From the NCBI GenBank assembly GCA_037447655.1, contig JBBHKE010002092.1, positions 68,129 through 132,128 of the forward strand: DNA of 64,000 nt. Direction: 5' to 3'. A program made the position numbers and the translations under genes. Numbering within the stretch: the stretch's first letter is position 1; each line of letters opens with the position of its first letter. Positions 1-11,841 of this stretch are shown here, in pieces. Source of the stretch: Zygnema cylindricum. Lineage: Eukaryota; Streptophyta; Zygnematophyceae; Zygnematales; Zygnemataceae. The notes beneath the pieces were generated by a model. The model was not told the DNA's origin and did no database searches. It worked only from the letters and a program-made list of their open reading frames with translations.

Positions 1-68
1 TTATTTTTCACGCCGTTTTCTTTTGACCACTTTTGGCACATGTTTTCTTCTACGTTTCATCCTTTTAA

Positions 69-1366
69 TCATACTTCTTTTCTTATTTTCTTACTGAGTT
101 TTGATGTTTTTCCAATTTTCTCAATTTTATTTTCTTCTTCCGTATTATAACCCTCTTCACTTACACCAATTTTTTGAACACTTTTCCTCTCTCCTTCTTT
201 TTCCGTATAATAAACTTCTTCACTAACTTTATTTTTCTGAACACTTTTCCTCTCTCCTTCTCTAAGTGCAATAATCTTCTTATGCAAATTATTTTCAGTT
301 TCCCCTATTTCCACTTCCAAGTCCACTTCACTTCCTCCTAGTATTCTTACTTCAATAACCTCTCGCACATCTTCATCACTCACCGATCTGTCGTTTGTAA
401 AAGTGACAAAAATTGACTCTTTTTCTGTCACCTCTTTCTCCACTCCATTTCCGGTGACAACAAAGTTTTCTTTTCCTTCCTCATATTTGATATCTCGAAA
501 AAGTAACAATCAGCAAGTATACAAATTCTTCAATGGGAAGTGTAACCCTTCGTTTAGGGGGTCGAACTCGATTGTCATCCCATTCATTCCTGAAAGTTCC
601 TGCAACACATGAACTTTTATATAATGGACATACCCTGAAAGTATGCTCTACATCATTACAGTAAACACAGTTTTCTACCCGACGACTTTTCTTATTTCTC
701 TGAAACAGTGATATGACACCTTGACACTTCCCCCTATTCTTTAAAGCGTCGTTATTAGCCTCTTCCTCTAAAACACCCCTGATTGCTAAAAGTAAGTTCC
801 AATCCCTTTTATCAATTTGTCTTAATCTATCCAAAGCACACCTATATTCTTTCGATAATCCTTTCATTAACAGAAAAGCCTTTTGAGCATTGGTGAAGTT
901 TCCTCCTGCAATATCATTTTCTGCAAACAGTATTTATATCCCAATACAGTAATTCAACATACTACCTCCATCATACTTATACTCAACTATTTTTGTAACA
1001 TTACTCATCAAGCGATACATATAAGTCTTTTGATATACACGTTCTAAGCTCTTCCATAATTCAGCTGCACTTTCCAGACCAAGGTAAGTCATTAAAAGTT
1101 CCTCTTTCAAAGATAGCTTGATAATCAGCAAACACTCATTGTTCTTCTCCTCCCATCCAACCGATGATTCAGCACATGTCCCATCCACCACATCCATTAG
1201 CTTCCTCGACTTGAAGTAGCTCTCCATAATACTCCTCTAATAGAAATATTAGATCCATCAAATATAGGTAAGGTTGATTCATCAAATATGGGTAGCCATG
1301 GGCGTGGGCCCATAACCTGTTGTCCATAGCCATTTCCTGCCATGGATTTACCGTGAGAAGCAACAA
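69..1366 (-). pseudogene. Ty1/copia gag (element A), broken
   Basis: Reading downward from about 1366, the minus strand encodes a copia-type gag. A UBN2-like capsid region (1227-934) contains the MTYLGLESAAELWKSLE type helix typical of plant copia gag. It is followed by 867-481, which carries a retroviral zinc knuckle of the form C-x2-C-x4-H-x4-C (CVYCNDVEHTFRVC) after a basic RNKKSRR stretch. A lysine/glutamate-rich segment continues to about 69. The parts lie in different frames with stops between them, so the gene is dead as assembled. Protease, integrase and reverse transcriptase of this copy would lie left of the window. The same zinc-knuckle context recurs in the other gag copies here. 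Confidence 0.75.
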
Positions 1367-1399
1367 AGACTACCCCAAAAACAGCCTACTTTGAATCCA

Positions 1400-2365
1400 C
1401 TCAGATATCTATAGAATTACCAAAGAAATCTGAAACTACATAAACAAATATTCCCTAGATCACTAAAAATCCCCACAAACTTTCATATAAAAATACCAAA
1501 CATAATTATCACATCACCAAGTCAAAGTTGCAGAAAAACAGTCTGCCATAACTTTGATAAATAAGACCAAATTCACAATGAAGCCCCAAGCAAATCAGAC
1601 ACGTACTAGGTCTGCATATTTTCCACAATATTACCAATAAAATGAGGAACACAAATGCAAAATTCCAAATAATTCTACCAATAGACTTGAGAGAAATTCC
1701 AAGATGTAAATTACCCAAATGGAGCAAAAACAGTTTTTGTCCAAAAAGTTCCTAAGTCCAAAAATGACTAAGTCTTACAAATATACACTAGAGCTTACTA
1801 CTGACTTACGGAGGCATTCCAGCCGTACGTAATCATCAAATACCTCTATTAATTGTGAGTATACCCGAATACTTAGTGATATGTCAGAACTAGTAGATTT
1901 ACACGAATAATTAATACAAATTGGACAAAACATTGTTGCAAATGTTTACAAACCTTACGAATTTCGTCAAACGAATCTGGACCGTCCAAAGTAAATATCA
2001 TTTGATGGATGTGATTTCGCATCCCTCACCAAAATGACCAAACTGATGGAGCCGCCGTCCGTAGCTCTTATTCAGCATAATTGATTTCGTGTCACATGAT
2101 CACACAATCCACATGACGAACTGACGTCACCTTCTCCAAATTAGTCCGTACTAGCGGCGTCCTTTTTCACAACATTCTAAGTCGGATCTCTTCGCGATCC
2201 GCCGTACATTTGACTCGTATATTCAGTATCTTTCTTTACGTTTTTTTGCGCCACTCAAATAGTTCCGTACATCCCAAAACAATTAGTCCATAATTACTCC
2301 CCCAATTCGCAAATCCATTCGAACCTCCACAGTAAATCAAGATAGCATACGCATTAAAAATCGAA
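1400..2365 (-). repeat. Probable LTR between pol remnant B and gag A
   Basis: No credible coding sequence lies here. It sits between the end of a copia pol (2370) and the start of a copia gag (about 1366), exactly where an LTR belongs. Around 1810-1840 it has a cggaggcattccagccgtac motif that recurs in the LTR-like segments near 3485 and 11355. Exact ends were not determined; this is inference from position and the shared motif. Confidence 0.5.
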
Positions 2366-2369
2366 GTAC

Positions 2370-3130
2370 TCATGAAACATTGTGTACGCACAAAACATCG
2401 CGTAGCATCTGAGTCACTCTATTTTGAATATTCTCCCTAACAAAACCGAGTCTTATATCAATGCGCTTACTCTTAATATGGTGTTTCAGATTTTTTACAA
2501 TTGCTGTGGCAGCTTGATTGTCACAAAATAATATGTGAGGACTCTTTTGCATATAGCCTAACTCCGTAACACAGACCTTACCCATATAATTTCCTTCAAA
2601 GCCATGCTAATTGCTAAAAATATAGATTTTATGGTAGTCTGTGTAGTAACTTTGTGTAGTAACTTTATGAAGATTACTACTCCAACAGCAAGTTCTTCCT
2701 CCTATCTGTAATACATAGCTTGATGTTGACTTCCGAGTAACAACATCTCTATAGCTGGCATCACTCCATGATTTGATGGAGACTTCCTCCCCTCTTAGAT
2801 GCAACCATAGTTCTCGAGTTCCTTTAAGATATCATAGAACTCGTTTGGCCATTTCCCAATCAGTTTTTGTAGGGTTTTGAAGTATTTTGCTAAGTATTCC
2901 TACAGCTACTGCAATATTGGGACGGGTGCAGTTCATAAAGTATATCAGACTGCCAACTACTTCTTGATATGGCACAGTAAGCTTTGTCTATTCTTCTAGA
3001 TCTTGGTCTGGTGTCTCTTCTCTTTTCTTTGTGTCTAACGCACTTCGACAACCACTTCCTTCTTCAAACCCAAACCCTTTTAACATGTTACCTATTTCTT
3101 CCTTTTGTGTCAATTTAATAATCCCTTTAT
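2370..3130 (-). pseudogene. Copia pol 3' end (RNase H region), element B
   Basis: The minus strand shows the end of a Ty1/copia polyprotein. From 3130 to 2800 come fragments of the connection region (homologous to the YFMNCTKPDLAAAVG type segment). From 2804 to 2607 a WSDASYRDVVTRKSTSSYV segment matches the copia RNase H. From 2585 to 2370 a FCDNQAATAIVKN segment followed by HHIKSKRIDIRLGFVRE is the family's C-terminal signature. Several stops and frame changes interrupt it. Going upstream the homology ends abruptly near 3130, where a gag start begins, so this copy lacks most of pol. Confidence 0.75.
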
Positions 3131-3132
3131 CT

Positions 3133-3253
3133 CTATTGTTGATCTGAGACAACCGCTAGTACTGAAAATGAAGAAGAGGCAGCAATAGTCATTGTAGAAC
3201 AAATCAAGAGAGGAAGCTTCCACAAAGACCGATGGCAAAACAACAACTTTGAT
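3133..3253 (-). pseudogene. Copia gag start remnant
   Basis: This short stretch encodes STMTIAASSSFSVLAVVSDQ on the minus strand. It closely parallels the gag N-terminus at 11,098-11,000 (STMTNAASSSSSVPAIVSKQ), and the nucleotides upstream (gaagcttcctctcttg on the minus strand) are also nearly the same. It therefore marks the beginning of a gag gene just inside an LTR. It is cut off at about 3133, where pol remnant B starts. Confidence 0.65.
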
Positions 3254-4010
3254 AGATAATAACTTGCACTATAAGTACACAATAGTCCTACAAATCTACC
3301 ACAATGTAGATAACATACAAAAGAACATACACACAAAATTTCACTTAATTCTATTGATATGTCTATGAGATATTTAGAGACGAAATTACATAAAACTAAG
3401 TGTCCAGTTTTCATATCATTTGTTCCTGAAAAACCAAATTTTACTAAGTCTTACTTTTATCCTGAAACTATACTAAAAACTGTACATAGGCATTCCAACC
3501 GTTCGTCTAACAAAAATATTGTGATTATACCTGTGTACACAAGGTATGTCATATATCATGCATTCTACACTAATCAACTAATTCAGTAGAGACAAAATTT
3601 TGTTCTAATAAATATTTACACCGACAATCAGATCACGATAATAGAGAAAAGTTATCGTGATCTAGTCACACCTCGTCAATAGTTTACAGCGGCATCTTTC
3701 AGCCGTCGGATGACCAAATTCGGCACAGTGGATGTGCTCTCAAGAATCATGTGGTCCATACCCAATGTATGTATGTCCACGGAAGACATACTATAACATT
3801 CCTCGCAGTAGACGGCGCGTGTCCCTAATGTGACTGAACCGTGAACTCCCAATTTCCCTGTCTCACTAATTCTACCAAATACTGAACCGGACTTACCCAA
3901 AAATAAACTAAAGACTTACCCAAAAATAAACTAAGTCCTGAACAACTCTCTCGCTCTCACAACCCAAAAATAGAGAGGACTATAACTTTCCAAAAACAAC
4001 ACTCCCTTAA
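3254..4010 (-). repeat. Copia LTR (shared between C2 pol and next gag)
   Basis: This non-coding block matches 11,110-11,830 over most of its length, for example catatcatttgtt near 3412 and 11,286, ttacaccgacaatcagat near 3615 and 11,488, and a common stretch around 3770-3790 and 11,640-11,660. It is bordered by the end of pol on the right (4024) and a gag start on the left (3253), as expected for an LTR. The two copies differ by many substitutions, so the insertion is old. Confidence 0.7.
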
Positions 4011-4023
4011 AGCTTTAGACACA

Positions 4024-5560
4024 CTAGTCACTTAACCCACATGAATCCCTACAAAATTTTAATTTGGGTGCGATTAAAGGTTTTGTCATCATGTCAGCAA
4101 CAATTTGCACATCCAGTAAATAACTCAGCTTCATGACTTTTCCCACCACCTTTTCTCTCACAAAATGCAACTTGATGTCAATGTGCTTACTCTTAAAGTG
4201 ATGGCTTGGATTAGATGCAATTGCTATGGCTGCTTGATTATCACACCACACTATTTGAGGTCCACATTGCATAAAGAGAAGCTCTTAGAGGAGAGAATTT
4301 ACCCAAAGTAACTCTTTAACTGCCGAGCTGGCAGCGATGTACCCAACCTCCATGGTAGACTGAGATGTTATATTGTGAAAATTGCTGCTCCAGTAGCAAG
4401 TTCCACTGCCGATCTTCAGAATATATCCGGTGGTGGCGCGTCGGCTGGGCATATCTCCGTAGCTCGCATCACTTCATGCATGATTTTGAATTCCTCTCCA
4501 CCAAGAGAGAGTCTAAGATTTCGAGTTCCTGCAAGATAACGAAGAACTTTTTTTGCTACCTCATAGTCAAATTTCCTCGGATTTTGCACGCTTCAGCTCA
4601 AAGCTCCAACCTCCGTTGCGATGTTCGCACAAGTAGAGTTCATGAAATAAATGAGGCTTCCGACATCTGCCTGTAAAGAATGGAGGAAATAGAATCTGCC
4701 TCCCCTGAATCTAAGAAATCATTTATCAAAACACCACCATCCGTTCCGTACCCTCCTACTTCTACCTGAATTCCATAGGGGTGGCACTCCCCTTTGCTTC
4801 TGACATGCCAAAGTTTTCTATCATTTTCCCGATTGCAACTTTTCTAGCATGTTCCCGATTGCTTCTTTCTGAGTTAAATAAATATTTTTTTGTTTTTTGT
4901 CACTTTCTACCTGAATTCCTAGAATATACTTAGCCTCACCTAAGTCTTTCATTTAAAACCGAGAATTCACAGTTGCTTTTATTTTATTAATCTCATTGAT
5001 AGATTTGCTAATCAAAAGCAAATCATCTACATACAGTGCCACATAAATCACTCCATCCTCACCTTGCATTACATAGACTGAGTGATCTGAACTAATCCTG
5101 GTAAAGCCAAGATTCGTTAAAAACTCATCTAACTTCAAGTTCTATTGTCTCGGAGCCTGTTTCAGACCATATAGGGACTTCAACAATTTACAGACCAAAT
5201 TTTCTTTCCCTTTTTCTGCATACATCTCTGGCTGCTTCATATTAATTTCTTTCCTCCAAATCACCATGCAAGAAAGTCGTGTAAACGTCCATCTGATGCA
5301 ATTCCATATCCTCTATTGCAACAAAAGACAACAAAACTCTAACAGTAGGAAAGCAAACCACAAGAGAGAAGGTCTCTTCATATTCAATTCCCTCTTTTTG
5401 GCTAAATCCCTTAGCGACCAATCTAGCTTTATATCTCTCAATTACATTATTAGGATTCAATTTTAATTTGAAGACACACTCAAAGTGATAGCTTTCCGGT
5501 TCAGTGGGAGTTCCACAAGTTCCCCAGATTGGGCTTCCATAATTGACTTTATCTCGTCAT
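4024..5560 (-). pseudogene. Copia reverse transcriptase-RNase H (element C2), broken
   Basis: On the minus strand, reverse transcriptase starts near 5540 (SIMEAQ then the [18 protein letters not shown] segment at 5440-5380). The palm motif VALYVDDLLLISKS lies at about 5045-5000 and is the catalytic YVDD box. RNase H remnants occupy 4720-4290. The final 4272-4024 segment carries VWCDNQAAIAIASN, HHFKSKHIDIKLHFVRE and VADMMTKPL. Stops and frame changes are frequent. The pol ends 14 bases before the LTR at 4010, with little room for a polypurine tract. Confidence 0.8.
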
Positions 5561-5860
5561 TTGCAGCCGAGATTCAATGATCATTTTCACGAACGGAAAA
5601 AGCTTCCTGAATAGTAAGCGGCTCCCCTATGTCTGCATAAAAATCACTCTCCACTCGGTCGCCTCGAAGGCGACTACTTTGCCTTCTTCCCCCCAAAAAA
5701 TTTGAAGCAGGAACCGTTGGTCCCCTAGGCTGCCACTACGGGCGTGGATTCGTTTGAGGGTCAAGAGAAGGAGCAACTCTGGAAGGAGGATCTGACGCGC
5801 CAGAGGAATTTGGGAGTGAGGGAAAGGAATTAGAAGAAAATGGAGTAAAAGGTGTTGTTT
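5540..5860 (-). repeat. Integrase-RT linker of copia C2, second copy at 8407-8730
   Basis: About 320 bases here align with 8407-8730 in the same orientation. Shared blocks include gggcttccataattgact, gtcatttgcagccgagat and actttgccttcttcccc. The region encodes the low-complexity Ser/Pro/Arg linker between integrase and reverse transcriptase. Homology stops sharply at about 5860, where unrelated sequence begins. Confidence 0.75.
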
Positions 5861-6780
5861 TGGAAACCTTGAGTCCTCTCTATATTTTGTTACTATACTG
5901 CCATGTTGCGCTAAGTCTGACATCACAAATTGAAACCTTGAGTACTCTACGATTTTAGCTATGCTGCTATGCTGCAGTGATCTAACATCGCATGTGCGCT
6001 GTTCTAATATCACATCTACGCTGACAGATCATAGCAGTCATAGCAGTCACAGCAGCTACAGCTGTCTGCGGAAGAAAGGTGTTCTGAATTTTAGTCAGTT
6101 TGTGTGAAAATAAATTGACGGGGACATAATTTAGTGAGTATGCAACTCCAAAGTGAGTACACAGATTCGGTACACTTCAGGCACACGTGTTGGTCTATGA
6201 GAAAGTCAAGTTTGGTTGTTCTAGAAGAAAGGTACAGTTTCATTTGAGGACCAAAGTTACACGTGGAGGTTCTTCTTTGGTGATGAAAGAATACATTGAA
6301 GGCGGATGAAGTCCGCCGTCATTTTGCAAGAGAAGTATTGACTGTACCGTCATTTCAGCCGACAAACTTTAACCGCGTACTATTTCATTTTCTAGCGGCT
6401 ATCTGATTGGTGTAAATACTTATGTGCATTCGACGGTGGGATTTTGTTGATGAAGAGTAGTGTACCAATTAACCACGGTATTTTTTGTACAGTGTGATCG
6501 ACTGTAGGCTCACTTGTATATATAGGACTTGGATTATTTTAAGAAAAATATGATTTTTGTATGGAAAACTGCGAAGTAGTTTCTGAGTGTTTTTGAATTG
6601 TAAGATCATTGTGATATTTTTGGAGAACCTTGTGAAATTCTGGAGGTTGTTTCCTTGGTGAATACTCTATATCGTGGCAAATTTGCAGACCTAGTGTGTG
6701 TCTTGTTTGCTAAGGGTTTCATTGTGAAGCTGGTCTTTTGTGGGATTTCGTGAGAGTTTCCCCTTTGCATATTTGATTAT
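5861..6780. other. Non-coding; probable LTR or leader of plus-strand element D
   Basis: No credible gene is present. A short imperfect repeat (agcagtcatagcagtcacag) occurs at 6030-6060. Because a plus-strand copia gag starts just downstream, this interval probably includes that element's 5' LTR and leader, but I could not find matching LTR ends. Confidence 0.3.
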
Positions 6781-7792
6781 CATGACAACTGCTGGCACCA
6801 GTTGCCTCAAATCAAGAGGTCACGTGCCCTCGCTCACGGATTTCGATGTTTAATGGGCAAAAGTATCTTTATTGGGCGGATTTGACTAAGTCTTACCTGA
6901 AACAAGTGAAATTATATGATGTGATTTCTGGTATTCTTCCGGATACGGATCCGGATTTTGGAAAGAAAAATGAGGATGCATTGCATGTTCTGAAGTTACA
7001 TCAGTCAGAAGATCTAAACATGACATATATCAATATCTCTACGGCATCTGAAATATGGACGGCTCTGAGTGAATCTTATGTCTTAGCCAGTGAGCAGAAT
7101 GAGGTTGTAACTGCTAAAAAAATTTGGGACTATAAGTATACTAGGGGTGACATGAATTCATATTGTAATGGCTTGAAGCTTCTATTGTCGGAGAATACAT
7201 GCTCCGGGGGGAGTTTTCCTCCTTATCATCAAGCTATGATTTTAATGAGAGGGCTTCCTACTGAATATAGAGGAGCTGCGGAGCAGTTAAGAAGGTTAGA
7301 GAAGAGTAAATGGAATAAAATTGTAGCTCAGACTTATATCTTAGATGAACAGGCCACTCAGATAGCATTAAATGGTGGTCAAAAGTGGTAGCTTACAATG
7401 CAAAGACATATAAGCCGGATGGATTTACTGGAAATAAAAACTTTACCCCCAATCAGAATTATAGGCAATATGATAGGTGTGTCTATTGCTTTGGTTAAAG
7501 TCATGTTTTCCGGTTGTGTGCGGCATTTATAAAAGCGTTTGAAACAGGAATTTATCGTGCGGGGTGGAGGGTGCGGTCCGAGGACTCACCGTCAAAAGTG
7601 GCGGCATCAAAACTGTCGGTTAAAAATGCGGCGTTCCTTGCATTTGATGAGACATCACACGACGAAGGGCTGGAAGAAAAGGAAGACGTGGTCGACTGGT
7701 GCAGAAGGAAAAGAAGGTCGGGAAGCAGCACACTACAGAGTAGTTTACGTTCCTTGCGGCGTAAAAATTGGCTGTCAAAACTACGGCGGTGA
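6781..7792 (+). pseudogene. Ty1/copia gag (element D, plus strand), broken
   Basis: A copia gag reads on the plus strand. The N-terminus (MTTAGTSC at 6783) is one base out of frame with the main body. The body begins at 6846 with FNGQKYLYWADLTKSYLKQV, clearly homologous to FDGSEYLYWADLVKSYFKQV of element C1. It runs to a stop at 7391. The zinc knuckle (CVYCFG, stop, SHVFRLC) follows at about 7480-7525 in another frame with one in-frame stop. Homology to the C1 gag tail continues to about 7700 (KAFETGIYR against KALETGILR). No protease, integrase or pol follows in this orientation, so the copy is truncated. Confidence 0.75.
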
Positions 7793-8047
7793 AAACTGCC
7801 ACTCAGGAGCCTGGCGTGGGAGGTGGGGCGTGCTATTTAAGGACAAAGTTTGCGAAAATATTTACGGCGTGTGTTGGCCTTTTGTACTGAAATTGGTTTC
7901 GTTATCTGTGTGGATAGTATAACGGATATTAAGACTAACCCCCATTTCAAAAATAAAGGTCATTTAGGTAGGCCGAATATACAGAAACGTAACATTCGAT
8001 GGTGAAAACTGGTGGTAAATTACGATAGACTCACCGGACAAGTAGAT
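7793..8047. other. Unassigned sequence before the gap
   Basis: No gene or repeat was recognised here; the sequence runs into the 10-N gap. Confidence 0.3.
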
Positions 8048-8057
8048 NNNNNNNNNN
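8048..8057. other. Assembly gap (10 N)
   Basis: Ten consecutive N bases. The true gap length is unknown, and the order of sequence across it should be treated with caution. Confidence 0.99.
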
Positions 8058-8399
8058 CAGGGACTTTTACTAATAAGCTAGAGCCGACGTTTACTGCTCT
8101 ATTTCAGTTAATACCTTCGGGTTTTAAACCTTGAACACCTCGAGGGTGGCTTGGGCTTTCGATAGCCAACATTCACCCCTAAGTTCAATTTTAACTTAGG
8201 ACTATTATGTTATCTCTCCATATTTAGATCTGACCAGCGATTCCCTAAATCGGTCTTCTTTCCTTAACTAATACTTCTATGGAAGAGAGGACACCAAGCG
8301 AAAGGATGACAATCTCAAAACAACATAGAACGACGTTATCTCCTATAGTTTAACGTATCTACCTGCAATTCTGACTAAAGAACGTACCACTAAACACCT
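8058..8399. other. Unidentified 340-base segment right of the gap
   Basis: This block has no open reading frame of note and does not match the copia frame that stops at 8400. Its composition (cctcgagggtggcttggg, then gctttcgatagcc) looks structured, faintly like organellar or ribosomal RNA, but I could not align it to any rRNA. It joins copia sequence abruptly at about 8400. Confidence 0.3.
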
Positions 8400-11098
8400 T
8401 CAATTTTGGGCTTCCATAATTGACTTTATCTCGTCATTTGCAGCCGAGATCGAATAATCATTTTCAGGGACCAAAAAATCTTCTTGAATAGTAAGCGGCT
8501 CCCTTGTGCTTGCAGATAAAACACTCTCCACTCGCTCGCCTTGAAGGCGGCTACTTTGCCTTCTTCCCCTCGGAAAATCTGACGCGGGAACTGTTGGTCC
8601 CTTAGTCTGCCGCAGATGGCGTGTATTGGTAGGATGATCAAGAGAACGAGCAACTCTAGAAAGAGGATCTGATGGCCTAGAGGCATTACGGAGTGAGGTA
8701 GAGGAAGTAGAAGAAGATGGAGAAAAAGGTACCTGCTCAAGAATGATATACTCTTGTATTTTCTCATTCATTTCAGCTACATCCATACTAAAAATATCCA
8801 CAGATTGACTCTCTTCTTTAATCTGAATATTCCTTGCTGTCTAAAGGCATCCTCTCTGAGGATTATACACTCTATAATTTGCAGATTCATCATCATAGCC
8901 TAATAAGACACCAGGTACAGATTTTGGACTTAGCTTCGAATCAGGAAGATTATCCAAGATAAAACACTTGCTACCAAAGACTCTAAAATGACCGACATTT
9001 GGCTTTCTGCTTGTCTATACTTTATAAGGTGTCTTACTCTTAACAGCTCGGGTTTCCACTCTATTTATGAGGTAGGAAGCACGATGAAAAGCTCCCCCCC
9101 AAAACTTTGGATCCACACCTTTATCGGCCATCATAGAGCAAGCACAATCAATCAAAGTCCGATTAAGTCTCTCGGCCACACCATTTTGTTCCGATGTGTA
9201 CGGAGCAGTTAATTCATGAGAGATGCCATTTTCTTTCAAAAAATCAGCAAAGGCATGGGATACATACTCTCCACCATTATCTATCTGCAAAGCAAGAATA
9301 GATTTGCCGTGGAGTTTCTCCGCCCACATTTTGTGGTGCTTAAAGTGATTGAAGACTTCTCTCTTCTCCTTCATGAACTATAGGCGACTCTACCGCGAGT
9401 AGTCGTTTGTAAAGGTGACAAAATAGCGGATGCCGCCAAGAGAGAGAGCTTTGGAAGGGCCGAAGACATCAGAGTGAATACTACCAAGGAGATTTGTGGC
9501 TCGGTGATCAAAAACTTGTGGTAAGGGAAGCTTGTGAAGCTTTCTGAGAGCACAACCATCACAAACATGAGACTTTCTTGACCAAGCTTGACTCCCTATA
9601 TTATATCATGCTTTATCATCTTAGTGAGTCTCTCATGATGCACATATCCAAGCCTTTTATGCCACAAAACATTATCACATAGGAAACTGGAGTAAGCAAA
9701 ATCAATTTTATTAGCCAGGTCCATGTGGTACAAAAATTTTGGGCCTCTAGTTCCTACTAGAGCTACTCTTCCATCCTTGCTCACTAATTTCTTTCCATTT
9801 TTCTGGAGAACCTCAAAGCCTTTCCTTTCACCTACAAACGTAGAAAACATATTTTTCTTAAACTTGGAACATACAAGCCTTCAAACAAAGCTCTCTTAAC
9901 AACCTTTCCATCTATCACACAATCCATATCTATATTTCCTTTGGCATTTGATTCAACGGTATAGCCACAAGCATGAAAGATATGACGTAAAGCAATAGAA
10001 GACATCTCTTTAAACCAAGACTTGTTCCAGCACATGTGTGAAGAGCTGCCGGAATCCATTATCCATCCGAGGTCTTTTTCTCCTTCCATCATATCGAGTT
10101 TGGCAAGAGCAAATAACTCTTTGTCATCAATTTTCGGAAAACAGGTCACATCACGTGTCTCTTCCTCGGTCTTCTTCTTCTCTAATTTTGTATCCTCCGC
10201 TCAAAACGCAACAGTTTTATTCGAAAGTCTTTGGGAAATGGGAGGTCAGCGGAGTCTCCATTCTTTCCGCAAGATACCTGTTTCAAGAGCTTTTATATAC
10301 AAAAGACAAGCTCTAAAGAAAGAACCATTTGTATAACAATAAACACCTTTCTCAAACTAGGGATTAAACTGGTTCCCTTGATATCTACTTTCTTTCTGAA
10401 ATTGAGTCGTGAATGCTAAAGTCGGTTTTACAAATCCTAAAACTGTCTGAGTAGCCTCTTGTTCTAAGATAAACTCTATAGCTGTTTGCAAATTCCAAAG
10501 AGGTTTAGACAATTTTTTCATTTCATTTGAGGCTCCTTTATATTCTCTAGGAAGCCCCTTTAAGAGAATCATGGCCTAATGATAAGGAGAGAAAGTCCCC
10601 CCAAAACATGCATTTTTTGATAGTAACATTCAAAACCGATTAGTGTATTCCACCATGCTACAGCCTGTGTACTTATACTCATAGATCTGACCAGCACTCA
10701 TAGATCTGACCAGCAGTTATAATCTCATGTTGGTCACTAGCTTTGACATAAGAAGATTTCAATGCATCCCACATTTCTGATGCTTTTGTAACATTAATAT
10801 ATGTCATATGCAATTCTTTTGATATCATAAGCTTCACTAAATGCAAAGCTTGGTCATTTTTATGATCAAAGCTGGCATTAGATTCTGCTAGGGATCCATT
10901 TAACACATCAATAAGTTTCACTTGTTTGAAGTAAGACTTAACCAAATCTGCCCAATACAGATATTCACTTCCATCAAAGACCGGAATTCGTGAAGGCGGG
11001 CGCATGACCTGTTGTTTTGAGACAATTGCTGGTACTGAAGATGAGGAAGAGGCAGCATTAGTCATTGTAGAACAAATCAAGAGAGGAAGCTTCCACAA
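8400..11098 (-). pseudogene. Ty1/copia gag-protease-integrase (element C1), broken, 3' truncated
   Basis: Reading downward: gag N-terminus at 11,098-10,679 (FDGSEYLYWADLVKSYFKQV); gag C-terminal part at 10,572-10,357 (ILLKGLPREYKGASNEM); a decayed zinc knuckle near 10,340-10,300 lacking Cys and His ligands; protease at 10,149-9,832 with the aspartic motif WIMDSGSSSHMC; the pre-integrase segment (LWHKRLGYVHHERLTKMI) at 9,680-9,610; a zinc-binding CDGCALRKLHKLPLP stretch near 9,565-9,520; and the integrase core at 9,374-9,015 with LQIDNGGEY and the E of NGVAERLNRT. A Ser/Pro-rich linker ends at 8,400, where homology breaks off before reverse transcriptase. Multiple stops and frameshifts make it non-functional. 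Confidence 0.85.
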
Positions 11099-11109
11099 AG
11101 ACCGATGGC

Positions 11110-11838
11110 AGAAATAGCAACTTTGACAGAAAATAACTTCTAATACAAAGACACAATAGTCCTATAAATCTACCACCCTGTAGACAACAAACAAAGGAAC
11201 ATACACACAAATAAACATAATTCTGCTCACAGATCTATGAGATATTCAGAGATAAAATTACTTTAAACAAACTGTCCAGTTTTCATATCATTTGTTGCTT
11301 AACTCCAAATTTTTCTAAGTCCTACTTTTATACACTGAAGCTAAACTAAACTGTACGGAGGCATTCCGGCCGTACGTCTAACAAAAATACTGTCAGTATA
11401 CCAGTGTATACAAGGTATGTCATAAATCACGCATTCTACACTAATCAACTAATTCACTACAGACAAAATTATGTTCTAACAAATATTTACACCGACAATC
11501 AGATTCACGATAATAGAGATAGGTTATCGTGATCAAGTCACGCCTCGTCAACAGTTGTCGGCGGCAGTTGTGAGCCGTCCGATCACCTAATTCAGCACCG
11601 TGGATCTGATCTCAAAAATCATGTGGTCCTTACCAAATGTATGTATGTCCACGGAGGACATACTCAAGCATTTGTCGCAGCATACGACGCGTGTCCCTAG
11701 TGTGACTGAACCGTGAACTCCTAATTTCACTGTCACACTAATTCTAGCAAATACTGAACCGGACTTACCCATAAATAATCTAGGTCCTGAACAACTCTCT
11801 CTCTCTCTCACAACAGAGAAATAAAGAGGACTAATCCC
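11110..11838 (-). repeat. Copia 5' LTR of element C1
   Basis: This non-coding segment lies immediately upstream (minus sense) of the C1 gag and is homologous to 3254-4010. It carries the cggaggcattccggccgtac motif at about 11,356. A short CT run (ctctctctctctc) lies near 11,800. The outer end is near 11,838, next to an unrelated MITE. Confidence 0.65.
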
Positions 11839-11841
11839 AAA

